Shown here: positions 1 through 6,343 of the stretch, piece after piece
How positions within the stretch are numbered: position 1 is the stretch's first letter
Layout of the letters: each line of letters starts with the position of its first letter
Source: Gammaproteobacteria bacterium
Lineage (GTDB): Bacteria; Pseudomonadota; Gammaproteobacteria; Thiohalobacterales; Thiohalobacteraceae
DNA: 9,122 nt
Direction: 5' to 3'
Assembly: GCA_016214925.1 (NCBI GenBank)
Contig: JACRMO010000235.1
Span: forward strand, 1-9,122
The notes under the pieces: generated by a model
The model's input: only the letters and a program-made list of their open reading frames with translations
Told to the model about the DNA's origin: nothing
The model's database searches: none
Program-made: the position numbers and the translations under genes

Positions 1-419
1 CGATCTCACAGGAATTGAGCGACAGCGACGCCTTCGTGATTGTCTCGCCCGAATGGCACGGCCAAGTACCGGCGGGGCTCAAGAATTTTTTCCTGCTCTG
101 GGGCAAGGGCGAGCTCGCCCACAAACCCGCGTTGATCGTTACCGTGTCGTCGGGTGATGGCGGTTCTTATCCCGTCGCCGAACTGCGCATGAGCAGCTAC
201 AAGAACAACCGCATCTGCTACATCCCCGAGCAAGTCATCGTGCGCAACGTCGAGAAGGTGTTGAACGACGATCCGGCCATGAACAACGAAGCCGCCGACA
301 CCTATTTCCGCGACCGCATCCGCTACGCGCTGACGCTATTGAAGGAATACGCCGCGGCCCTGCATCAGGTGCGCGCCAGCGGTGCGGGGGATCGGTCGGT
401 GTATAAGAACGGGATGTGA
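1..419 (+). CDS. NAD(P)H-dependent FMN reductase family protein, 5' truncated
   Basis: The reading frame is open from the left edge and ends in TGA at 417-419, so only about the last 138 residues are present. The fragment holds a loop of the form SPEWHGQVPAGLKNFF, which matches the flavin-contacting SPEY-G-x-P-x-LKN loop of flavodoxin-like NADPH-dependent FMN reductases (PF03358 type). It is followed by a hydrophobic strand (PALIVTVSSGDGG) as in that fold. Members are soluble and reduce FMN, quinones or azo compounds with NAD(P)H; the substrate cannot be told here. The TTG at 15-17 lies inside the conserved fold, so it is not taken as the start; the true start is upstream of the window. The gene converges on yheS, with 18 bp between the two stops and no obvious hairpin there. 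Confidence 0.85.
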   Translation, partial: ISQELSDSDAFVIVSPEWHGQVPAGLKNFFLLWGKGELAHKPALIVTVSSGDGGSYPVAELRMSSYKNNRICYIPEQVIVRNVEKVLNDDPAMNNEAADTYFRDRIRYALTLLKEYAAALHQVRASGAGDRSVYKNGM

Positions 420-437
420 GTGCTTTCGATGTAAGGC

Positions 438-2339
438 TCAATAATCAGCCGTCGCCTGCTCGATCTCCTCACTGACCTCCAGCCACTGTTCCTCGGTGCT
501 GGCGAGTTGCTTGTCTAGCTCAGCCTTCTCCAGCAGAAGCTTTTGTAAGAGACCCTTCTGTGCGGCTTCATAGAGCGCGCTGTCGCCGAGCGCGGCATCC
601 AGTTCCGCTTGGCGTGTGTGCAGCTTTTCGAGTTGCGTATCCAGTTTGCGCAATTCGTTACGCAGTGGTTGCAGGCGCTGGCGCTGTTCGGCCTCCTGGT
701 GTTTGCGGTCGCGGCGCGCGGTGGCGCTGTGTGCCTTGTCGTCGGTGCTATCGTCTGTTTCCGTTTCGTGCTCGCGCTGTTCCAGCCAGCGGCGGTAGTC
801 GTCGAGGTCGCCGTCGAAGGGTTGCGCGCGGCCCGCGGCGACGAGCAGGAAGCTGTCGGTGACGGTGCGCAGCAGATGCCGGTCGTGCGAGACCAGCACG
901 ACGGCGCCGGGATAATCCTGTAGCGCGAGTTCCAACGCGAGGCGCATTTCCAGATCGAGGTGATTGGTCGGTTCGTCGAGCAACAACAGGTTCGGTGCCT
1001 GATACACTAGCAGCGCCAGCACCAGCCGCGCCTTCTCGCCGCCGGAGAACGGCGCAACCGGCGATTCGGCACGCTCGCCGGCGAAGCCGAAACCGCCGAG
1101 GAAATCGCGCAGGCTTTGTTCGCTGGCGCGCGGTGCCAGGCGTTGCAGATGCAGCAGCGGGCTCGACGGCGCGTGCAGTTGTTCGAGTTGATGCTGGGCG
1201 AAATAGCCGACGTCCAGATCGGGTGCGGGCAGGCGTTTGCCGCACTGCGGTTCGATCACACCGGCGAGTAGTTTGATCAGCGTGGACTTGCCCGCGCCGT
1301 TCGGGCCGAGCAGGCCGACGCGGTCTCCGGGGGCAAGGCTCAGCTCGACACCGGACAGAATGGTCTTGTCCGCATAGCCTGCAGAAATCTTTTCCAGTTG
1401 TAGCAGCGGGTGCGGCAGTTTCGCGGGCGCGGGAAATTCGAAATGGAACGGCGAATCCGCATGTGCGGCGGCGATGCGCTCCATGCGCGCCAGCGCCTTC
1501 ATACGGCTCTGCGCCTGTTTGGCCTTACTGGCCTTGGCCTTGAAGCGATCGATGAAGTGCTGAATGTGCGCGATCTCGCGCTGCTGGCGCTCGAAGGCGG
1601 ACTGTTGTTGCGCGAGCTGTTCGGCGCGGCGCGTCTCGAACTCGGAATAATTGCCGGGATAGAGTTTCACCTGCTCGCGCTCGATGTGCAGGATGTTCTG
1701 CACAGTGCGGTCGAGAAACTCGCGGTCGTGCGAGATCAGCAGCAGCATGCCTGGATAGCGTTGCAGCCATTCTTCCAGCCACAGCACGGCATCGAGATCG
1801 AGATGGTTGGTCGGTTCGTCGAGCAGCAGCAGATCGGAACGGCACATCAGCGCTTGAGCGAGGTTCAGGCGCATGCGCCAACCGCCGGAGAACTGCGCCA
1901 CCGGCAGACCTTCCTGGTCTGCCGTGAACCCTAGACCGTGCATCAGTCGCGCGGCACGGCTCGGCGCGCTGTAGCCGTCGATGGCATCGAGCTGGGCATG
2001 CAGTTGCGCGAGGCGATGGCCGTCGTGAGCGGTCTCTGCCGCGCGCAATTCCGCTTGCAGACGTTCCAGTTCCGCATCGCCGCGCAGCACATAGTCGAGC
2101 GCGGGCACGTCCAGCGCCGGGGTTTCCTGTGCGACCTGGGCGATGATCCAGTTGGGCGGCAAGCGGAAGTCGCCGGTGTCGGCGTGCAACTCGCCGCGCA
2201 GCAGTGCGAACAGACTGGATTTGCCGGTACCGTTGGCGCCGGTCACGCCGACACGCTGACCGCTGTGCAGGGTCAGGTTGGCGTTGGAAAACAGCAGGCG
2301 CGGACCGCGCCGCAGGCTGACATCACGGAGTTCGAGCAT
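438..2339 (-). CDS. yheS: ABC-F family ATPase YheS
   Basis: A 633-residue protein with two ABC ATPase domains and no membrane segments, the layout of ABC-F translation factors, which bind the ribosome and affect stalled or slow peptide synthesis. Domain 1 has Walker A GANGTGKS (34-41), signature SGGWRMRLN (151-159), Walker B LLLLDEPTNHLD (170-181) and switch SHD (203-205). An interdomain linker (about 222-300) carries the KAKQAQSRMKAL segment. Domain 2 has GPNGAGKST (345-353), SGGE (432-435), LLLLDEPTNHLD (451-462) and SHD (484-486). A charged, coiled-coil-like tail covers about 520-633. Length and near line-by-line similarity, including SGGWRMRLNLAQAL and LRDFLGGFGF, fit E. coli YheS (about 637 aa) better than Uup, EttA or YbiT. 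The start ATG at 2339-2337 gives MLELRDVSLRRG, the normal ABC-F N-terminus; the frame is open 71 codons further upstream but that stretch looks non-coding. No Shine-Dalgarno precedes the ATG. Confidence 0.95.
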   Translation of the reverse strand: MLELRDVSLRRGPRLLFSNANLTLHSGQRVGVTGANGTGKSSLFALLRGELHADTGDFRLPPNWIIAQVAQETPALDVPALDYVLRGDAELERLQAELRAAETAHDGHRLAQLHAQLDAIDGYSAPSRAARLMHGLGFTADQEGLPVAQFSGGWRMRLNLAQALMCRSDLLLLDEPTNHLDLDAVLWLEEWLQRYPGMLLLISHDREFLDRTVQNILHIEREQVKLYPGNYSEFETRRAEQLAQQQSAFERQQREIAHIQHFIDRFKAKASKAKQAQSRMKALARMERIAAAHADSPFHFEFPAPAKLPHPLLQLEKISAGYADKTILSGVELSLAPGDRVGLLGPNGAGKSTLIKLLAGVIEPQCGKRLPAPDLDVGYFAQHQLEQLHAPSSPLLHLQRLAPRASEQSLRDFLGGFGFAGERAESPVAPFSGGEKARLVLALLVYQAPNLLLLDEPTNHLDLEMRLALELALQDYPGAVVLVSHDRHLLRTVTDSFLLVAAGRAQPFDGDLDDYRRWLEQREHETETDDSTDDKAHSATARRDRKHQEAEQRQRLQPLRNELRKLDTQLEKLHTRQAELDAALGDSALYEAAQKGLLQKLLLEKAELDKQLASTEEQWLEVSEEIEQATADY

Positions 2340-2352
2340 GGGCGCGCAGTGT
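2337..2352 (-). promoter_or_regulatory. Possible -10 of a leaderless yheS transcript
   Basis: On the minus strand the hexamer TACACT (4 of 6 to TATAAT) ends 8 nt before the yheS ATG, and no Shine-Dalgarno lies in between. That spacing would place the transcript start at or very near the ATG. No convincing -35 was found 16-18 bp upstream, so this is only a candidate. Confidence 0.2.
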
Positions 2353-2390
2353 ACCAGCGATGGGCATATTTCAGTAGAAAAGCGGGGTTT

Positions 2391-2409
2391 GCATTCCGGC
2401 GGAAAATGC
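2391..2409. repeat. Imperfect inverted repeat in the yheS/sseB divergent region
   Basis: The core TTCCG-G-CGGAA is a perfect 5-bp inverted repeat. The outer GCA and TGC also match if a two-base AA insertion on the right side is allowed. It lies in the 109-bp gap between the divergent yheS and SseB-family genes, where a regulator could bind, but no known consensus was recognised. Confidence 0.3.
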
Positions 2410-2448
2410 TCCAGCCTTGGCGCCACAATTTTGGACCGGACCGACCGC

Positions 2449-2871
2449 ATGAGCAGCCCCGACGAATCCCTCGAACCCTTCGTAGCCCATAACGAGCTGG
2501 AACAGAAACTCATCGCCGCGCAGGAAGGCAACATCCCTGGCGAGGATTTCATGCATTATGTCCTGACCGCGCAGTTGTTCATGCCGGTGCAGGATGAGAA
2601 GCATGCCATCAAGGGCTTCCAGCGGGATGACAAGGCGGTGCCGTTGACCTTGGAGACCGAGGACGGCATGCAGGTGCTGGTGCTGTTCACCAGCCCGGAA
2701 CGCGCCAAGCCATTTCTTGCCGATTATGCCAATTTCACGGGCGGGATTCTGGCCGAGCTTTCGTGGATTTTAGAGCGCGTCGGCAGCGGTTACGGCGTCG
2801 CCATCAACCCCGGTTGGTCGGTCGGCATCGACATGGACCCGGAGATGGTCGATCAGATGGTGGGGCGGTAG
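2449..2871 (+). CDS. SseB family protein
   Basis: A 140-residue soluble protein resembling the N-terminal SseB domain (PF07179 type). Visible traits are an N-terminal helix (NELEQKLIAAQEG, about 15-27), the strand YVLTAQLFMPV (37-47), an acidic central part read as PLTLETEDGMQVLVLFTSPERAKPF (about 65-89), and the late motif INPGWSVGIDMDPEMV (119-134), typical of the family. E. coli SseB was named for enhanced serine sensitivity and its biochemical role is unsettled; this protein has only one domain and is shorter. The ATG at 2449 begins where similarity begins; the upstream GGACCGGACC is at best a weak ribosome site. It is divergent from yheS and appears to be a single-gene unit, closed by a hairpin 30 bp after the stop. 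Confidence 0.85.
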   Translation: MSSPDESLEPFVAHNELEQKLIAAQEGNIPGEDFMHYVLTAQLFMPVQDEKHAIKGFQRDDKAVPLTLETEDGMQVLVLFTSPERAKPFLADYANFTGGILAELSWILERVGSGYGVAINPGWSVGIDMDPEMVDQMVGR

Positions 2872-2900
2872 ATGTTGTTATTCGCACAGGGGTTGGCCGG

Positions 2901-2927
2901 GGACAGATCTCAGATCTGTCCTTTATT
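2901..2927 (+). terminator. Hairpin after the SseB-family gene, weak rho-independent terminator
   Basis: Ten-base arms GGACAGATCT (2901-2910) and AGATCTGTCC (2912-2921) are perfect reverse complements around one base. As RNA this would be a 9-bp stem with a UCA loop, followed by the short T-rich run TTTATT. It starts 30 bp after the SseB-family stop codon. The poor T-tract and the GGGGACAGA prefix, also present near 6139, suggest it may be a dispersed repeat that doubles as a terminator. Confidence 0.45.
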
Positions 2928-2932
2928 CACAT

Positions 2933-3004
2933 CAGAGGACGCAAAGTGCGCAAAGGGTTTTCAAATAAAATCTCTTTTGCGTTCTTGGTGATCTTTGGTG
3001 TGAG
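2933..3004. repeat. Degenerate CGCAAAG heptamer inverted-repeat patch
   Basis: CGCAAAG occurs at 2940-2946 and again at 2949-2955, nine bases apart. The opposite orientation follows as CTTTTGCG at 2974-2981, then two decayed copies of the type TTCTTGGTGA (2982-2991) and TCTTTGGTG (2992-3000). The inner pair can form a stem with one bulged T and an 18-nt AT-rich loop. This looks like an eroded copy of the GCAAAG/CTTTGC spacer repeats seen in many environmental proteobacteria. No reading frame here looks coding. Confidence 0.5.
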
Positions 3005-3012
3005 AATGGGTT

Positions 3013-3213
3013 TTATTCGGCTAGGTTTTGAAACCACCACCTCCGTTGCGAAGCTCGCTGCGCCGCCCGTTCCAGAATCGCACGCCGTTCGCTGTTGCAG
3101 GCCGTGCCCCAGGCGATGATCTCATCGACCGAACGGTGGCAGCCCAGGCAAATATCCTGGTCGTCCAGACAACAATTTCGCACACAGGGCGAGGCGACCG
3201 GCGTTTCCGTCAT
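3013..3213 (-). CDS. DUF1289 domain-containing small cysteine-rich protein
   Basis: A 66-residue protein. Residues 8-40 (SPCVRNCCLDD..ICLGCHRSVDEIIAWG) fit the DUF1289 pattern SPC-x3-C...C-x2-C-R-T-x-x-E-I-x-x-W. Cysteines lie at 10, 14, 15, 22 and 25, an arrangement that could bind a metal ion or Fe-S cluster. The family has no established biochemical role. The C-terminal half is a basic helix (ERRAILERAAQRASQRRWWF). The ATG at 3213 gives a short N-terminus before the first conserved cysteine, as is usual. It is divergent from rnd with only 35 bp between start codons, so the two control regions must overlap. A partly basic, cysteine-bearing protein beside an RNase is suggestive, but a functional link is inference only. 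Confidence 0.88.
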   Translation of the reverse strand: MTETPVASPCVRNCCLDDQDICLGCHRSVDEIIAWGTACNSERRAILERAAQRASQRRWWFQNLAE

Positions 3214-3218
3214 ACAAT
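3213..3218 (+). promoter_or_regulatory. Possible -10 hexamer for rnd
   Basis: TACAAT (5 of 6 to TATAAT) lies 31 bp before the rnd start and overlaps the start codon of the divergent DUF1289 gene. No good -35 was found at 16-18 bp, so the promoter is weakly supported. No clear Shine-Dalgarno precedes the rnd ATG. Confidence 0.25.
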
Positions 3219-3248
3219 GCGACCTTCATCCAACCATGTTGATCCAGT

Positions 3249-4409
3249 ATGAGCCTACCCGATCCCTATCTGCTCGTCGAACGTGATGACCAATTGCAGG
3301 CATTCTGCACGCGCCTGGCCCAGGCCGAATGGCTGACGGTCGATACGGAATTTCTCCGCGAGAAGACCTATTACCCGCAGTTGTGCCTGATCCAGGTGGC
3401 CTCATCGACCGAAGTGGCCTGCATCGATCCGCAGAAGGTCAGTTCCTTGGACCCGCTGGTCGCGCTGTTCGCCAATCCCAATATTCTCAAGATATTCCAT
3501 GCCGCGCGCCAAGACATGGAAATGTTCTGGCACAGCCACCGCATGTTGCCCGCGCCGGTGTTCGATACCCAAGTCGCCGCACCGCTATTGGGGTATTCGG
3601 AGCAGATGGGTTATGCATCATTGGTGAAAGAGCGTTTGGGCATCGAGATCGACAAGTCCGAGACGCGCACCGACTGGTCGCGCCGCCCGCTCACCGACTC
3701 ACAGCTCGACTATGCGGCGGCGGATGTTCGCCATCTCGCCGAGCTGTTCCCGAAAATGCGCGACGAGCTGCAACAGCGTGGCCGCCTTGATTGGCTGGTC
3801 GACGACTTCGCCGTGCTGACCGATCCCGCGACCTATGAGAATCATCCGGAACAGGCCTGGCGACGGTTGCGTGGCCTGCAAAAATTCCGTGGCCCGGCCT
3901 TGTCCTGCGCGCAGGCGCTTGCCGCCTGGCGCGAGCAGCGCGCGCAACAGGAGAACCGCCCGCGCAAATGGGTGCTGGACGATGATGCCTTGATGACGCT
4001 GGCGCGTATCAAAGTACAATCGGTCGCCGATCTCAAACGCGTGCGTGGTTTGCCGCCGCAGGTCATCGACCGCTACGGCGAACAACTGATTGCGTTGTTG
4101 GACTCCGCGCGCCAGAAAACACCGGAACCGGTGCCGGATTTCGAACGTCCCGACGCGCTGACCGAAGACCAGGAAGCCGCCGTGGATGTGCTCACCGGTG
4201 TGCTGCGCCAGATCGCCGCGACGCAGGCCTTGAATCCCACCAGCATCGCCGCGCGCAAAGACCTGCAGGAACTGGTGCGCGGCGAACGCGCGCATTCACC
4301 GCTGCTGCGCGGTTGGCGCCGCGGTATCGCCGGCGAGAAATTGCTGGATGTGTTGGAAGGCCGCTGCCGATTGCATATCCAACCAAACGGCTTGGTGGTG
4401 GAGTGCTAA
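3249..4409 (+). CDS. rnd: Ribonuclease D
   Basis: A 386-residue 3'-to-5' exoribonuclease of the DEDDy family that trims the 3' ends of tRNA precursors and other small structured RNAs in the cytoplasm. Exo I is VDTEFLRE with D32 and E34; Exo II is HAARQDMEMF with D89; Exo III is YAAADVRHL with Y155 and D159. All five catalytic residues of E. coli RNase D (about 375 aa) have counterparts. A first HRDC-like domain spans about 200-289 (YENHPEQAWRRLRGL onward, with VRGLPPQVIDRYGEQLIALL), and a second helical region about 305-385 fits the C-terminal domain. The ATG at 3249 puts the Exo I strand at the expected distance. The TAA stop (4407-4409) overlaps the stop of the convergent yadH gene by three bases, so no spacer terminator exists between them. 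Confidence 0.95.
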   Translation: MSLPDPYLLVERDDQLQAFCTRLAQAEWLTVDTEFLREKTYYPQLCLIQVASSTEVACIDPQKVSSLDPLVALFANPNILKIFHAARQDMEMFWHSHRMLPAPVFDTQVAAPLLGYSEQMGYASLVKERLGIEIDKSETRTDWSRRPLTDSQLDYAAADVRHLAELFPKMRDELQQRGRLDWLVDDFAVLTDPATYENHPEQAWRRLRGLQKFRGPALSCAQALAAWREQRAQQENRPRKWVLDDDALMTLARIKVQSVADLKRVRGLPPQVIDRYGEQLIALLDSARQKTPEPVPDFERPDALTEDQEAAVDVLTGVLRQIAATQALNPTSIAARKDLQELVRGERAHSPLLRGWRRGIAGEKLLDVLEGRCRLHIQPNGLVVEC

Positions 4410-5179
4410 GTCCGAATCCCATGCCCCTTGTTCAGCAGATACAAGCTGAACGCGAACAGGGCGGCGATGAAGCCGAGGATGATGGCATACGACGACCACA
4501 GGCTGATGTCGCTTACGCCCAGTATTCCGTAGCGGAAGGCATTGACCATGTACAGAATCGGATTGATCAGCGAGACCTTCTGCCAGACCGCGGGCAGCAT
4601 GTCGATGCTGTAGAAAATGCCGCCGAGATAGGTCAGCGGCGTCAAGATGAAGGTCGGGACAATAGAGATATCGTCGAAGCTCTTGGCATAGATGCCGTTG
4701 ATTAGCCCCGCCAGGGCGAACAGCACCGACGTCAGCATAATCACGCTGGCGGCGACCCACAGGTTGTGAATCTGCAAGTGCGAGAAGAACAGCGAGGTGA
4801 TCGTCACGGCGATGCCGACGGTGATGCCGCGCGCCAGCCCCCCCGCCACGAAGCCGCTGACGATGAGATAGTTCGGCACCGGCGACACCAGCATCTCTTC
4901 GATGTTGTGCTGAAACTTCGAGCCATAGAACGACGACACCACGTTCGCATAGGAATTGGTGATCACCGCCATCATGATCAGGCCGGGCACGATGTAATCC
5001 ATGTAGCGGAAACCGCCCATCTCGCCGATCTGCGAGCCGATCAGACTGCCGAAGATGATGAAGTACAGCGCCGTGGTGATGACCGGCGGCAGCACCGTCT
5101 GAATCCAAATGCGTGTGAAACGCAGGATCTCGCGGACCAGGATGGTCTTGAAGGCGATGTATTTCTGCCGCGGCGTCAT
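4406..5179 (-). CDS. yadH: ABC-2 type transporter permease YadH
   Basis: A 257-residue inner membrane permease of an ABC exporter. Hydrophobic segments are visible at about 28-48 (TVLPPVITTALYFIIFGSLIG), 62-80, 110-132, 142-165, 175-195 and 228-250, giving six helices as in ABC-2 proteins. Highly conserved stretches shared with E. coli YadH (256 aa) include LPPVITTALYFIIFG, VPGLIMMAVITN and FDDISIVPTFILTPLTYLGG. The substrate of YadGH is not established; related ABC-2 exporters move polysaccharides, drugs or lipids. Only 4 bp separate it from the yadG stop, and GGATAGG on the minus strand, overlapping the yadG stop codon, is a likely ribosome site, so the two are translationally linked. Its 3' end overlaps that of rnd. 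Confidence 0.93.
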   Translation of the reverse strand: MTPRQKYIAFKTILVREILRFTRIWIQTVLPPVITTALYFIIFGSLIGSQIGEMGGFRYMDYIVPGLIMMAVITNSYANVVSSFYGSKFQHNIEEMLVSPVPNYLIVSGFVAGGLARGITVGIAVTITSLFFSHLQIHNLWVAASVIMLTSVLFALAGLINGIYAKSFDDISIVPTFILTPLTYLGGIFYSIDMLPAVWQKVSLINPILYMVNAFRYGILGVSDISLWSSYAIILGFIAALFAFSLYLLNKGHGIRT

Positions 5180-5183
5180 GAAC

Positions 5184-6122
5184 CTATCCCGCCTGGACCT
5201 GCTGCGCGACGTTGCTGTCGACCAGATGCATGAACAACTGCTCCAGACGATTGGTCTTGTTGCGCATGCTCAACACTTCGATGCCCTGCGCGCTCAGTGC
5301 CGTGAACAACTGGTTGATGCTGCACTCCTTGGAGATGTCGGCCTCCAGGGTGAATTCATCCAGAAAACGCAGTGTGTACCCCGGAATCGACGGACAGCAA
5401 GGCTGCGGGGTCTTCAGGTCCAACACGAAGGTCTCGACATGCAGCGTGTTGAGCAGCTGCCGCATGCTGGTGTTCTCGACGATCCGGCCCGCATCGATGA
5501 TGGCGATGTTGCGGCACAGGCTCTCGGCCTCTTCGAGATAATGTGTGGTGAGGATGATGGTCGTGCCCTCGGCATTGATGCGACGCATGAACTCCCACAT
5601 GGAACGGCGGATCTCGATGTCCACGCCGGCAGTCGGTTCGTCGAGGATCAGCAAGCGCGGGCGGTGCACCAGCGCGCGCGCGATCATCAAGCGGCGTTTC
5701 ATGCCGCCGGACAGGCTGCGTGCCATCTCGCGGCGTTTTTCCCACAAGCCTAATTGCTTCAGATAATACTCCGCGCGCTGGGTGGCCTCTTCGCGCGGGA
5801 TGCCGTAGAACCCGGCCTGGTTGACCACGATCTCCACCACCGGCTCGAACACATTGAAGTTGAATTCCTGCGGCACCAGTCCGAGACAGCCCTTGGCCGC
5901 GGCGAGCTCGGTATCCAGATCATGGCCGAAGACTTCGACTTTGCCCGCGCTCTTGTTGACCAGCGAGGCGATAATGCCGATGGCCGTGGATTTACCCGCG
6001 CCGTTCGGACCAAGCAACGCAAAGAAGTCGCCTTCCTCCACATCCAGGTCGATGCCCTTCAAGGCGGTGAACCCGTTGGCATAGGTCTTTTGCAGATTGC
6101 GCAGGGTGAGGGCGGTGGTCAT
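5184..6122 (-). CDS. yadG: ABC transporter ATP-binding protein YadG
   Basis: A 312-residue cytoplasmic ATPase that would power the YadH permease encoded next to it. Walker A is GPNGAGKST (38-46), the Q-loop is VPQEFNFN with Q85, the signature is LSGGM (137-141), Walker B is LLILDEP (157-163) and the switch histidine is H194 in LTTHYLEEAE. The family-specific runs QEFNFNVFEP, SGGMKRRLMIARAL and EPTAGVDIEIRRSMW match E. coli YadG (308 aa). The C-terminal part (about 222-312) is an accessory domain with the motif IEVLSMRNKTNRLEQLF. The ATG at 6122 gives MTTALTLRNLQKTY, aligned with the E. coli start. No Shine-Dalgarno is seen before it, and a dispersed-repeat cluster begins only 16 bp upstream of the ATG, which is unusual for an operon head. 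Confidence 0.94.
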   Translation of the reverse strand: MTTALTLRNLQKTYANGFTALKGIDLDVEEGDFFALLGPNGAGKSTAIGIIASLVNKSAGKVEVFGHDLDTELAAAKGCLGLVPQEFNFNVFEPVVEIVVNQAGFYGIPREEATQRAEYYLKQLGLWEKRREMARSLSGGMKRRLMIARALVHRPRLLILDEPTAGVDIEIRRSMWEFMRRINAEGTTIILTTHYLEEAESLCRNIAIIDAGRIVENTSMRQLLNTLHVETFVLDLKTPQPCCPSIPGYTLRFLDEFTLEADISKECSINQLFTALSAQGIEVLSMRNKTNRLEQLFMHLVDSNVAQQVQAG

Positions 6123-6138
6123 GGGTGGAGTTTATCAA

Positions 6139-6171
6139 GGGGACAGAGTGGAATGGCACTTACTTAAGGCC
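6139..6171. repeat. GGGGACAGAG-type small dispersed repeat candidate
   Basis: The stretch begins GGGGACAGA, a prefix also found at 2899-2907, and ends in an imperfect hairpin: GGC (6155-6157), bulged A, CTTA, loop CT, TAAG, GCC (6169-6171). The GGGGACAGA lead plus a short palindrome resembles REP-like repeats linked to REP-associated tyrosine transposases in proteobacteria. That link is from general knowledge; no transposase gene is in the window. Confidence 0.4.
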
Positions 6172-6188
6172 AGGCCCCGGTTTTTTTC

Positions 6189-6215
6189 GTCATTCCAGCG
6201 CAGGCCGGGATCCAG
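6189..6215. repeat. GTCATTCC...GGGATCCAG hairpin repeat
   Basis: The arms ATTCCAGC (6192-6199) and GCCGGGAT (6204-6211 region) form an imperfect stem with one wobble and one mismatch, with outer GTC and CCAG. It is a degenerate version of the common GTCATTCCCGC...GCGGGAATCCAG repeat of proteobacterial intergenic regions. A run of seven T's (6181-6187) sits just before it. Confidence 0.5.
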
Positions 6216-6226
6216 GGGCAGACCGT

Positions 6227-6331
6227 GTAGGATGGGTGCAGCGAAGCGTAACCCATCGCAACAATAAATACGTCAATGCGCATGCCGATGACGCGATGGG
6301 TTACGGCGCGATGCACCTTCACCCATCCTAC
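6227..6331. repeat. 105-bp MITE-like double palindrome
   Basis: Outer perfect 12-bp inverted repeats are GTAGGATGGGTG (6227-6238) and CACCCATCCTAC (6320-6331). Inner perfect 12-bp inverted repeats are GTAACCCATCGC (6248-6259) and GCGATGGGTTAC (6293-6304). Because both pairs contain GATGGGT/ACCCATC, each half can also fold on itself, so the element can form either one long stem or two side-by-side hairpins. No reading frame fits. No clear target-site duplication is visible beyond a possible 2-bp GT. It resembles the GTAGGATGGGT...ACCCATCCTAC repeats scattered in many proteobacterial genomes. It ends 12 bp after the parE stop and may act as a transcript barrier or 3' stabiliser for parDE. Confidence 0.75.
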
Positions 6332-6343
6332 GTGCTGCCCCAA

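Noticed and set aside
560..1934. Long open frames opposite and inside yheS
   Set aside because: They are shadows of a GC-rich gene: arginine- and alanine-rich, with no domains, while the YheS frame carries all the ABC motifs.
2340..2552. N-terminal extension of YheS by 71 codons
   Set aside because: The extension is cysteine- and serine-rich, overlaps the SseB-family gene on the other strand, and the ABC-F domain begins exactly at the 2339 ATG.
6155..6187. Rho-independent terminator formed by the 6155-6171 hairpin and the T7 run
   Set aside because: The hairpin is weak, 9 nt separate it from the T's, and no rightward gene lies upstream for it to terminate.
6227..6331. CRISPR array or insertion sequence
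   Set aside because: There are two nested inverted repeats, not direct repeats with spacers, and no transposase frame.
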